Shown here piece by piece: positions 54,700 through 64,000 of a DNA stretch of 64,000 nucleotides. The number at the start of each line of letters is the position of its first letter. Position 1 is the first letter of the stretch. The position numbers were made by a program, and so were the translations under genes. The DNA comes from Procambarus clarkii (taxonomy: Eukaryota; Arthropoda; Malacostraca; Decapoda; Cambaridae). Below the pieces are notes generated by a model. The model did no database searches, was not told the DNA's origin, and saw only the letters and a list, made by a program, of their open reading frames with translations. The stretch is taken from positions 6,413,700 to 6,477,699 of the forward strand of contig NC_091228.1 of NCBI RefSeq assembly GCF_040958095.1, written 5' to 3'.

Positions 54700-55890
54700 A
54701 ATTGTGGAACCGGGTGTGAGCAAACAGAGCAAAGCTCCCCCATCAATGGGATGAACCGCAAAAGGGCCCCTTACGTGAACCCGACCTTTGTACAAAGTGA
54801 TCACCGCGCCGACCGTAGAAAGACATTTCCAAAGGCCACACTGATTCTGAAACTGGCCCCACTGGCCTACCACGACGGGAGGAATCTCGAGCCCTGGCAC
54901 GACCCTTCTGTGAAGAACCCCCCACAGGCCTCCAGGAGAACCCACAAGTCTGACATTGGATGACAACTGGATGAAGCTGCCTGCAGATACTGCCCAACTG
55001 CAGAGTCTGCAAACGGCAGAGAACAAAAAGGCGATGAAAACCTAGGAGCCAGGGCCCAAGCAGATTCCATGGTCACAAGCTCTTCCTGCCGACACATGAG
55101 ATGAGAAGCAAAAGATAGAGACACTGCATCCTACAGGATAGGCTTCAACAGGGCAGATGACACACGCACCGCCGAGACCAAGGCACCAGACCCAGGAACA
55201 CCCCCAAGCGCTTCCACATCCTCCTCAAGCCAATCCGAGGACAGCTCTAGGAGAAAAAAAAACTGCAAGACCGAAGCCAACAGGCCATGAGCATGCACAT
55301 TCTCAGCAATCGAAAGGGTGGGAACCTGAACGTGAAGCTGCAGGATGCCGACATCCCAAGGAAGGGCAGAGGCGAACAAGCATGCATTGAGGTGCTAAAC
55401 CTCAACCCCCAGGTAAACCTGGACTACCATCAGAGCCTCACGCCACTCAAGCGTGCGGGACCAACACAACGCATGCCAAGCCTCCGACAAGAAAACAGGG
55501 CAGTCCGCAAGTCGGGACAACTCCAGAATCTCATAACGAACCCAGTAAGGAAACGAATATCCAAACCTGAAGGAAGACGGATCCATTAAAGAGGTATAAT
55601 CCGGGTCGTGCAGGAGGTAAGCCGCAATGGCTTCCCGCACCTCGTGAGGCGGGAAGCTGAAAACCTCCAGAAGGACGGGACCGACCCGGAACAGAACCCG
55701 GGAAGGGGCTGACATCAAATGCAGCTAACTCTTACGTGAAGGGAGGGGAAGGAAAACCCCACCCCCTGCAACAGCAAACTCCGCTCAGAGGGTATAAAAA
55801 CCCAAGCGGGGTCCAAGGCCCCAAAGTCAAAGTCAGCTGGGTTTCCTCCCCAGCCCCCAGAAACCTCCACAACCTCAACCCAAATTTGAA
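54700..55890 (-). pseudogene. DIRS gag-like region, copy 1
   Basis: Minus-strand pieces match the gag-like frame of copy 2 (59285-58380): LGPWTPLGFLYPLSGVCCCR, HDPDYTSLMDPSSFRFGYSF, PYWVRYEILELSRLADCPVF, LSEAWHALCWSRTLEWREAL, MVVQVYLGVE. They are scattered over frames. Divergence between the two copies is visible at about every fourth to fifth residue. It begins abruptly near 55890. Confidence 0.7.
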
Positions 55891-55976
55891 AGTTAGGAAC
55901 AAAAATTCCATTAATTCTATCTTGTCAGCAATGTAATTAATGTAACACACACCTCCATGATGATTGATCTGCTTAC

Positions 55977-56094
55977 CTGATGTGAACATAAGTAGAAGTC
56001 TCTCTCTAAAGGATGAGTAATATCTGTATCCACTGTAGTACCTGGAGGAATATTTTTGGATTTTCCTACCCCATCACGGTCTTGGCAGAATAAT
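55977..56094 (-). CDS. Argonaute, PIWI exon (GTTVD..THP)
   Basis: Minus strand, acceptor ATTTACAG and donor GTAAGCAG. One base completes the Arg of HHTR, then 39 codons: [39 protein letters not shown], ending in phase 0 and joining GIQGTSRP at 50147. NIPxGTxVDxxITHPxxxDFYLCSH is a PIWI-domain signature of AGO-clade (not Piwi-clade) proteins. The first part ([11 protein letters not shown]) is the surface loop that varies between AGO1 and AGO2; here it is short. Confidence 0.95.
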
Positions 56095-56290
56095 CTGTAA
56101 ATAATATTATTTCATCACTGGTTGAACAGAGCACAAAGTTAAATACAGTACAATTAAAATTTACTCTATCACCATTACCATGTTTCCCCCTTTCATGGGC
56201 AAGGCAAGAAAAAACCTAGAGAAATAATGGAGAGTAAAGGAGTATAGGAAACAAAGTTAGATACATTTAACCTTAGACACCAGTTATCGT
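56095..56290 (-). other. Argonaute intron, proximal to exon
   Basis: AT-rich, unassigned up to the LINE tail at 56300. Confidence 0.6.
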
Positions 56291-56294
56291 CATA

Positions 56295-58024
56295 TGTTCA
56301 AATCAAATCAACTCAAAATCAATTCAAATGTTTATTCAGGTAAAAGTACATACATAGAGGATTAGTTACAAACATATTGTTGAATTTATAGATAGAGCTA
56401 GTACATACAATACCTAAAGCCACTAGTACGCATAGCATTTCGGGCAAGGTGAGGTGGGAAAAAAACCACTTAGACTAAAACTTAATAGTAATTGAGCTTA
56501 AAGTATAAATTGCTTTGAAAGAAAAAAAGAAAAAAAGAAAAAAAGGGGGGGAACATGATAGAAAATAGCCAAAAACATGTTGGTCAACAAACAGCATTGT
56601 TTAAAAATAGTAAGACATGGGTTGACATTTAGGGGTAAGGAAGGTTACAGGGAGTTAATTAGGTAGTACTTAATTTTCATCTTAAAAACTGGTTGAGAGA
56701 GGTACAGTCTTTGACATGATTGGGAAGTTCATTCCACATTCTGGGCCCCTTGATTTGTAGAGCATTTCTAGTTTGATTAAGTCGTACAAGTCAATTGATA
56801 CTCTTGGAATATCAAATAGGTATTTGTTTCTGGTGTGGTGCCCATGGGTTCTGTTACAACCTTCTAAGAATCTTTTAAGGTCAGGATTGACATTACAATT
56901 CAGAGTTTTAAATATAGAGTACACATGAGAGGATGTGCAGTGACTTAATATCTAACATATTCCGAGATTTCAGTAAGGGTACCGAGTGCTGTCTGGGGCC
57001 AGAGTTAGATATTGTTCTAATAGAAGCTTCGTGTTGGGTAATTAGAGGACATAAATGATTTTGGGTAGTAGAACCCCAAGCACAAATACCATAGCTGAGA
57101 TAAGGATAGATGAGAGAGTAATAGAGCATCACCAGGGCAGGGCGAGGTACATAATATCTGATCTTAGAAAGAATGCCAACAGTTTTAGACTTTTTTTTGC
57201 TATATTTAGAATATATTAGCTTATATTTAGCTTGTTATTGATGAGGACACCAAGAAAATTACCATCCACTTTACTACTGATTTGTATATTGTTTATTCTT
57301 AGATTAATTTCATTTGAGGATTTATTACCAAACAAAATATAGAAAGTTTGATCAATGTTAAGGGTGAGTTTGTTAGCAATTAGCCAAAGATGGACTTTAT
57401 TTAGTTCAGTATACACATTGACATTTAGAGCAAGCGGGTCAGGACTGGAGAAAATGAAAGTTGTGTCATCAGCAAATAAGAATGGTTTGAGGTATTGAGA
57501 GGCATTTGGAAGGTCATTAATGTAAATGAGAAAGAGGAGAGGGCCAAGTATGCTGCCCTGTGGAACACCAATGTTTATGGGTAGTGTAGGAGAAATGGAA
57601 TTATTCACAGAAACATACTGGAGCCTGTCAGTAAGGTAAGACTGAAGGTATTGTAGGGAGTGACCTCTGACTCCATAATGATGTAATTTAAGAAGAAGGT
57701 TTTGGTGGTTGACAGTGTCAAAAGTCTTACGTAGGTTCACAAATAACCCAACAGGGAACGGATTTTTATCAAGAGCTGTATGTATCAAGTTAATCATACT
57801 GATAAGTACTACACTACCCAGTGCATCGTTAGTGCTTTTATTGGGTCTGAAACCATATTGGCAAGAGCTAAGTATATTGAGTTTGGCTAGATATGAGTAA
57901 AGCTGCTTGTAGAGTAGCTTTTCAAATATTTTTGATAAGGTTGGCAGAATTGATATAGGTCTGTAACTGTTGACATCAGTGAGATCACCACATTTGTGGT
58001 CTGGGGTTACTCTCGCTTTTTTTT
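56295..58024 (-). mobile_element. LINE family A insertion, minus strand, in Argonaute intron
   Basis: Minus-strand order from 58024: ARVTP, CGDLTDVNSYRPISILPTLS, KIFEKLLYKQLYSYLA, NLRKTFDTVNHQ (region A), GVPQGSILGPLLFLIYINDL, FLFADDTTFIFSSPDPLALN, and an end with LKRFLEGCNRTHGHHTRNKY and GPECGMNF. The 3' UTR motif follows at 56410-56440 and the tail (CAAAT-like repeats) ends about 56300. It is 5'-truncated within the RT fingers and shares the family of 41897-44387. Its 5' end abuts DIRS copy 2 directly. TSD not recognised. Confidence 0.85.
56682..57990 (-). pseudogene. LINE family A reverse transcriptase, minus strand
   Basis: The largest frame is 57797-57216 with regions A (VNLRKTFDTVNHQ), B (GVPQGSILGPLLFLIYINDL) and C (LFADDTT). 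In region A, NLRKTFD replaces the usual DLRKAFD, so the first catalytic Asp position carries Asn, which would inactivate the enzyme. Further frames 57132-56908 (LIYPYLSYGICAWGSTTQNH) and 56924-56682 complete the C-terminus with frame shifts. Confidence 0.83.
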
Positions 58025-60590
58025 AGAATAAAATATACCATGCTGACCAGACGAAGGTGGTTCCGAAGGAGGCGCTGGCCCCGAAACTGGCCCCAGTGGC
58101 CTACCCCAACGAGCAGAACCCCGAGCCCTGGCATGACCACTCCAGGAAGACCCCCCCCCCCACCCCCACCCAGAGCCCCCGGAGAACCAACAAATCAGAC
58201 GTGGGACGACAGCTAGCCGAAGCCGTTTGCAGATACTGGGTCACAGCAGAATCCGCAAACAGCAAGGAGCAGAAGGGCCCAGGCAGATTCCAGGGAGGAA
58301 GCAAGCACCGCCTGCCAACACACGAGCCAGGAAGCATAAAACAGTGACACTGCATTCCGCAGGATCGGCACAAACAGCTTCAACAAGGCAGACGACGAAT
58401 GAGCCACCAAGCCCAAGGAACCGGACCCAGGAACGGCCCCAAGCGCCTCCACATCCTCCCCAAACCAGTCTGAAGACAGCTCCAAGAGAGAAAAGAGTGC
58501 AAAGCCTTAGCCAAGAGACCACGAGCGCGCAAGTCCTCGGCAACCTGCGCAGCCGAAAAAGAAGGAACCTGCACGTGGAGCTGCACAACACCAACATCCT
58601 GAGGAAGGGCAGGGGCAAACAAGCACTCACTGAGGTGCTCAAACTCGCCCCCCAGGAAAACCTGGACCACTGTCAACATCTCACGCCACTCCATCATGCG
58701 GGAACGACAGAAGGTATACCACACCTCCAAAGCAAACACATGACAGTCCGCCAGCCAGAACGACTCTGGAACCTCATAACGAATCCAGCAGGGAAACGAA
58801 GACCCAAACCTGAATGAAGATGGATCCATAATAGAGGCATAATCCGGGTCATGCAGGAGGTAAGCCAAAAAGGCCACATTAGGCTGGATGTGGGAAGCTA
58901 AAAACCTCCAGAAAGACAGGACCAAAGCACTCGAGGGAACACGGAACCGAACCCGGGGAGGGGCAGACACCAAATTAATGTCGTACGCAGAGGGAGGAAA
59001 AGAAAACCCCACTCCTTGTAACAGTAAGCCCCACTCAAGAGGGCAGAAAAACCCAGGTGGGGTCCAGTGGGGCCCAAGGCTCCGAGTCAGCCCCTCCCCA
59101 GCCCCGGGGTCCTTCACATCCGGACCCAGGACCGAGTCATCTCCCAAAAACCCAGTCTTTAAAGAAAAGGCCGGCGCAGCTGTAGAAGCCAGATGGAAAG
59201 GGGGCCCACTGGTTAGACCCAGAGGCTTCGGCAGGGAGAACCAACTCGAATGCCTCCATCGCCATGCCGGAATGAGCATCCCCAAGACTGTCTGAGTTTC
59301 AAGGCCATCCAGACCCTGCCCCTACTCCAAAACCCTCAGAAGTTTTGGGGACGGAAGCAGGGGGAGGGGGGGGGGGGGGACCAGACCAAACCACTGCAGG
59401 GGAAGGACGAGGGGGCGCAGACAGAACCAAGACCAAAGCGACCATCACCCACAAGTCGAGGTCTCTATAAGCAAAACGGGGCAGCCTTGGGGCATCCAAC
59501 GCAGCAATCAGCCTAGTGCATTGCAACAACCTAAACCTAACATGCAATGCCTGCGCTGCCTGTACCCGAATAACATCATCAGTAGATTGGGTAAACTGAG
59601 TCACCATCAAGCAACAAAACTCCCAGGACTCCGGGTCGAAAGTGTCACCGACCCGACAGGAAGCGAGACGGAGACAAAAACAGTGAGAGTCACCCCTGAG
59701 ACTAGGGGACAGAACAACCCTCAAATGCGCACAAAGCGAGGACGGGGGGTGGACTCGGGTCACATGCATAGGACTCGCGTGCCTCCATGGGGTTTCCCAG
59801 GGTCCTGAGACGGAAATCACGCTCAGGGAAGCCCAGGCAGGGTACTGCTAACTGGCACCCAAGTCTACCAAACAACTTTATAATAGCTGAACCCACAGGA
59901 TGTGTACACTCACAGGGACCTAACAGGGGGTAACACCCGAAGAGACAACAGTACTCAATACATGTATATAGGGGGGAATAACCAAGGCAGAACCCCCACC
60001 CCCACCGGACAAGGCAACAAAAAGAAAAAGAAAACCCCCGCAAGAGGATAGCGTACCCAGGCAGAACAGAGCCGGCTGCTATGAATGGTGAAAACAAGCT
60101 GCACAGTACCCTATGCCCCTTACCAGTGCAAACTGCCTCCTACCCTACAGCAAACACGGGAGACAACACACCCAAGCACACAAAGGGAGGCCGTAAACCG
60201 AGCAGTAAACAGCCAAGCAGTGGCAGAACCCAAGGAACTTGTGGAAGGTGGCCCCAAGCCCCAAGGGCAGTACTTACTGGGAACCAAGGGAAGGGAACCT
60301 TAGGCGCATACAGTCCGAGTACTGAAGAAAGACTCCTGGCTCGTGCACCCCAAGAAGACAGCCACCACACATTAGGCACAGAGCTGCAACAACGTCTGGA
60401 GCCAGAGCACATGACCTCTGCCTATAACATCATGTGGCCACACAGATTCGGCAGACGACGCTACAGCCCTCCAACCCTCAACATTACTCCCCCCACAGCA
60501 CAGCCCAATTTATCACAACAATCCTGCTGTTATCAGAATCCTGGTCATTTTTATCAGTTAGGGGTCTTCTGTAATACTATCATCGCTAAA
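58025..60590 (-). mobile_element. DIRS-type retrotransposon, copy 2 (5' part)
   Basis: Minus-strand remainder of a second DIRS copy: 5' region 60590-59820, the gag-like frame 59820-58380, and its end cut at 58025 by the LINE insertion or a break. No RT, RNase H or recombinase follows. It overlaps copy 1 (54840-55890) only in the gag-like region. GC content is higher than in the surrounding intron. Confidence 0.75.
58380..59820 (-). pseudogene. DIRS gag-like ORF, copy 2
   Basis: The frame starts MISVSGPWETPWRHASPMHV at 59820. It includes VTQFTQSTDDVIRVQAAQAL, HVRFRLLQCTRLIAALDAPR and LPRFAYRDLDLWVMVALVLV, a Pro-rich stretch (GPPPPPPPASVP) and a stop near 59300. Then in a new frame from 59285 comes MGMLIPAWRWRHSSWFSLPK to VPWAWWLIRRLPC (58380). 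The second half holds the block AYLLHDPDYASIMDPSSFRF shared with copy 1. DIRS gag proteins are poorly characterised; function is inferred from position only. Confidence 0.65.
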
Positions 60591-61308
60591 TAATACCAGT
60601 TACATATATTTTTGACATTATTAGGCAATGCTGTGGTCACAAGCTGAACAGCAGTGCTGTGAGCTTATGCTGTGTGCACCAGCCTTGGTGGCTCACTCAG
60701 TACTGAGGCCCTCACACCCGGGAATGTTGCCCACAATTTTTTTTGTAAATGGCGTCTGTTTACAAGAGCCCTGAGGAAGGTGATGCGAATCCCGTGTATC
60801 CGCGGGCTGTTTAAATTTTGCATAGTACTCCAAAACATCATATGACATGTGCACTTTTATGTATGTTAAAAGTGCACAACACATCATATGACGTGTTGTG
60901 CAGTTTAAAGGGTTAATACCTGCAACCATCTTTATTTTTGCTATCATGAGCTTTCACACTTTCTTCCCAAAACACTAGTTCTGCTTTGTTTCTTAAACTT
61001 TTTTTTTGGTTTGTTTGTTTGCCAGATATTCAATCACTATTATGCAATTTTTCTCCATGATATTACTTGTTTATTCCTTCCAAATTTAAAAAAACACTAG
61101 AGCTCCCTACCCCTCAACCCTCCCACAATAACCAAAACTGCAAAGTAAACTGAATATTAACTTTTTCTCACTTTTTCAATATTTGGGAAGATAAACAATT
61201 TATTTACAAATGTAACAGCAATATTCAGCATTATGTCCATGAAGTGTGCAGATACAACATTGAGATACATGTTTATGTACGAGACAAGCATTAGTCTCGG
61301 CCCCTTAC
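60591..61308 (-). other. Argonaute intron
   Basis: Contains a small hairpin (GTGCACTTTT at 60849-60858 with AAAAGTGCAC at 60868-60877) beside a second ACATCATATGAC pair. The GTATGATC/TATTATT sequence here is otherwise unassigned. Confidence 0.6.
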
Positions 61309-61509
61309 CTTGTATGATGTCTCTTTTGGACAACAACAAATGTCATGGCTGGAGTGTAGTCTTTTTGCAGTTCAGTGCATGCATCACGCATAGCTTGCAG
61401 TTCATAAGACAACACCTCTGGAAACTGGGACTCGCTCACACCATCACGATACATAACAATCCTGTCTGGTTTGTAGCGTGTAGTCTGGTAAAATGTTCTT
61501 AGAAGATTC
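61309..61509 (-). CDS. Argonaute, PIWI exon with catalytic Asp
   Basis: Minus strand, acceptor AGTTTTGTTTTCAG and donor GTAAGGGG. The exon gives [66 protein letters not shown] and the first two bases of Arg. YRDGVSExQF carries the third residue of the DEDH tetrad (Asp); [10 protein letters not shown] is the strongly conserved next motif. The distance from YRDGVSE to KRHHTR is normal. It joins 56094-55977 in phase. AGO1/AGO2 assignment: the loop [11 protein letters not shown], the [11 protein letters not shown] segment and the AFRAKVHIQ ending look more like arthropod AGO2, but this is a judgement from memory. Confidence 0.95.
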
Positions 61510-61678
61510 CTGAAAACAAAACTTTTTTAAATATTTATATGCTTGCAAATAACCCTCTGACTGCTCAAGTGATTTTACCCTAATGCGCATAAAATAAAAT
61601 AAAAATTTCCCTTCTAAAATTGTTAAAATGCATTCCCTGATCACAGGAAATATAATAAAATAATTGTATACGACTTAC

Positions 61679-61730
61679 TCTGGCCGTGGTAAAGACTTTA
61701 ATCTCGCTATGATGTCACAATTCACGTGTG
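61679..61730 (-). CDS. Tentative upstream Argonaute exon
   Basis: A 52-nt minus-strand piece reading HVNCDIIARLKSLPRPE meets donor GTAAGTCG and its phase (two leftover bases, GA) fits the next exon: GA plus G gives Glu, then NLLRTFY. The position matches the helix before LLxxFYxxT in Argonautes (EIIxDLxxM). However the upstream acceptor, CTCAATGAG, has no pyrimidine tract, and a stop lies in frame just before it, so this could be a chance match or part of a larger exon with a sequence error. Confidence 0.4.
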
Positions 61731-62842
61731 CTCATTGAGCAATCGCCCCGTGGTAGTCGCCTCAAGCCTTAGGCGAAAGTTGCCGCAAATATATTTTTTA
61801 TATAATTATTTCAACATTTGATAGATTTTTTCTCCGTTTTTTTGCAGTAATGTTATTCAATAGTGTGTCTTGAGAAACTTACGGAATATAATGTGTGAAA
61901 CAATGGAATACTGAAATATATTCATGTCACAAAGATGCGTCTATTATTTACTTAAAACAATGCAACTATGCAGATCCAATACAACCTTCTATTTTTGGTG
62001 TTAATATACTGTGTACACATTTTTTATATAACTATGCATATTTACTTGCACGATTATGAACTACCAAGCAGTTCTGGTAAGTGTGGTAATGAAATAGTTC
62101 AGCATAGTTACCCCACACACTAGCAGCAGAGGACGTAAAATGCGATATAATATCCCTTAAACCTCGCAAAACATACATGCACGTAGGGAGTAACTTGTCC
62201 ATGCCCTTTTACTCTGCTGCTTAACTAGCCTACATCTCTGATTAAACCATGGGTTTCTCATCTTCATTTCATTGGTTTCCTTTTGGACTGGAACAAACTT
62301 GTTCGCTGCTTCCTTGCACTTGTCACGGAATCGCACACATCGTACATATACGATTGAGGGTCTAGCGCATGATTTTACACGCCCCGTGAGGGACAGGGGC
62401 AGCTATAGTCCAGAAACGACAAGTAGTAAACAGATGCTGATATGACCACACATACACCAGTATGATCATACTGTGTCTGGTGTATGATGCGATCATACTG
62501 TTTAGTGATATCCAGGTCGATTAGCCTAGCATCACAGATTTTACTTTATATATATATAATCTATTCCTGACAATGCTCTAGTATATATTATGTATTGCCA
62601 TTATATGTTTGATATACCTTATACATATTATATATCATTGCCAAATGTATATGCCATGTATTTGTGAAGATATTTTAAGTAAATAGCAGAAGCCTAATGT
62701 GATGTATCTGAAAAATATCATTATATGTCTATACTGTAGTATGGAATGCTATGTATTGATGTATAGGACAAGCTATGTGTATTATAATGTAGAATGTATA
62801 CATTTATATACCTGATGTATGACTAGCAAGTATACTGTGATA
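61731..62842. other. AT-rich sequence, nothing certain
   Basis: No upstream Argonaute exon found here. There is an inverted pair around 62457-62505 (CCAGTATGATCATACTG with GATCATACTGT), but nothing recognisable as a gene. Confidence 0.5.
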
Positions 62843-63757
62843 CAGGCATACCTCAGTTTAAGAGTTTAATTGGTTCTTGGAGACGCCTCGTATTCCGAAA
62901 ACTCGCATTCCGAAGCTAATTTCCCCATAAGAAATAAAGGGAAATGAATTAATCCGTTCCTTACTACCCCAAAAACCCCACATCAAACTAAATTTTTATA
63001 CCTAATTTATCTAAATAAACCTACAAAACTATGTTCAAGTTATTACTTACCTTGCTGTTGAATGCTGTAGGCGTATGGAAGATGGTGAGGAGGTGGGAGG
63101 AAGAGAGGAGTTACTGTTTGGAAGGGGAGTCCCCTTCCATTATCACATCAGGCAGTGAGGACTTCACTGGTATGCACACTCTGGCACATTTTGCCTGCAT
63201 ACCACTAGGACTTGCTTGTTTTACTAAGAATTTGTCTAATGACACTTGTTTTTCCCTACATTTTAACACTTGTCTGTAGTAAGACATCACATTATCATTT
63301 AAAAGGTCAATGCAACGGCCTGCTACAGCTTTATCTGGGTGAGTTTTTTCAACAAAACTTTGCAGTTCTTCCCATACTTCACACATTTTCTTAATCAAGA
63401 AGGGACATCCTCTACTGCCTCTACTCACAGCTATTTTCTTAGGTTGAACCTTACCAATGGCTTTCTTGAGACCCATGGCAAGATATATAATGACAACTTT
63501 TATGCTCAAATGGCAAAAAAAACGATAAAAAACTGTAAATCCTTGTGAAGAATTCAGGTGGGATAGTCACTGGACACGAGACACTGGTAAACTGAGGCGC
63601 GATCGCCATGCCACCACGTGCCAGTCGGCCTGTACACGTATCAACAAACTCGCGTCCCGAGGTAACCCTCGCCTTCCGAGACATATTTTTGGAGTAAATC
63701 CTGCTCGTCTTCCGAAAAACTCGCATACAGGGACACTCGCATTCCGAGGTACCACTG
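62843..63757 (-). mobile_element. Internally deleted Tigger-like element, 915 bp, TA target duplication
   Basis: Left end CAGGCATACCTCAGTTTAAG at 62843 and right end CATTCCGAGGTACCACTG at 63757 (read inward CAGTGGTACCTCGG) are Tigger/pogo-style inverted repeats, flanked by TA (62841-62842 and 63758-63759). A minus-strand frame, 63509-63111, combines a transposase start (LAMGLKKAIGKVQPKK) with a C-terminal end (DLLNDNVMSYYRQVLKCREK, QVSLDKFLVKQASPSGM). The DNA-binding and DDE parts between them are deleted. Confidence 0.85.
63111..63509 (-). pseudogene. Fused N- and C-terminal transposase remnant
   Basis: About 132 codons. Residues 1-24 resemble the N-terminal start of the 21664 transposase (MSPKKASGKVQAKK against MGLKKAIGKVQPKK). 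Residues from about 60 onward, VWEELQSFVEKTHPDKAVAG to SYYRQVLKCREKQVSLDKF, are the acidic/helical Tigger C-terminus. No DDE motif lies between. It may still be translated, but without catalytic function. Confidence 0.7.
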
Positions 63758-63952
63758 TATATAATTTTCATTGATGTTCTGTGCATTAACCTCTTGACAT
63801 ATTGTACTTAGTAACCGATATTCTGGTATTGTAAAATGTATACCACAAAGGCAAAGTTTTGGCAGTTATGTTGATATATGATGCTTTACTTTTATTCATG
63901 TATATTTATGTATTAACGGCTGACCGGTAACATCTTGAAATTCTCCTTTAAC

Positions 63953-63964
63953 CCCCCCCCCCCC
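63953..63964. repeat. Poly-C run near the window end
   Basis: A run of about 12 C residues; a possible assembly or sequencing weak point. Confidence 0.8.
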
Positions 63965-64000
63965 GGTGTACTGTCTCCAACCAGTATTACTATGTCCTGT

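Larger units (their letters stand above)
50859..55900 (-). mobile_element. DIRS-type (tyrosine recombinase) retrotransposon, copy 1
   Basis: A minus-strand element inside the Argonaute intron. Order from right to left: gag-like region, reverse transcriptase (about 54500), RNase H (53900-53340), linker with LFTSAWLRRLPL (about 53300), tyrosine recombinase (about 52620-51570), and a 3' end with an inverted repeat (50859-51421). This domain order is diagnostic of DIRS elements, which use a recombinase rather than an integrase and make no target duplication. The 5' end is truncated (at about 55900 versus the copy at 58030-60590). A LINE tail interrupts it at 52631-53154. Frames are broken by several small indels, so it is inactive. 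Confidence 0.82.

Noticed and set aside
50859-55900. LTR retrotransposon (Gypsy or Bel)
   Set aside because: RT is LTR-like, but no long terminal repeats, protease or integrase motif were seen, while a recombinase-like end and inverted repeats were.

Overview
This is eukaryotic nuclear DNA. Genes are broken into short exons by long introns with GT/AG borders, there are kilobase minisatellites and microsatellites, and most of the rest is retrotransposon and DNA-transposon debris. The repeat types (abundant LINE 3' ends, tRNA-derived SINEs, DIRS and Tigger elements, long GT and GGCA tracts) and the protein sequences suggest an arthropod, most likely a decapod crustacean. The decapod assignment is inference from genome style, not proof.

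Left part (1-20 kb): six unrelated tandem repeats fill most of the first 5.8 kb. Then come five plus-strand exons (6173-11937) that join in frame. They encode the C-terminal half of a class C orphan GPCR of the GPR158/GPR179 (Drosophila smog) family: TM4 to TM7, a juxtamembrane coiled-coil segment and a stop. Its introns carry several minisatellites. One starts at a splice donor and repeats it. Another is made of five copies of a LINE 3' tail.

Middle part (20-49 kb): mostly mobile elements. These are a tandemly duplicated Tigger/pogo fossil whose transposase halves lie on opposite strands, three copies of a LINE with a C-terminal RNase H domain, a nested LINE that splits the ORF1 of another LINE, old LINE 3' ends, tRNA-derived SINEs and a diverged satellite of about 190 bp. 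The only gene signals are a terminal exon of an unidentified small gene at 33123-33194 (+) and a weak first-exon candidate at 36419-36464 (-).

Right part (49-62 kb): the 3' end of an Argonaute gene on the minus strand. Four confident exons (61509-61309, 56094-55977, 50147-49975, 49424-49277) join in frame. They encode the end of the PIWI domain, including the catalytic Asp of the YRDGVSE motif and the catalytic His of the AHLVAFR motif. Two of its introns are swollen by DIRS-type tyrosine-recombinase retrotransposons, which themselves contain LINE insertions.

The right edge (62.8-63.8 kb) holds a complete 915-bp, internally deleted Tigger-like element with TA target duplication. No CRISPR array, rRNA or free-standing functional tRNA gene was seen. 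The strongest biology is the Argonaute and GPR158-like genes. The strongest structural novelty is the layered nesting of elements and the minisatellites born from splice-donor and LINE-tail sequence.
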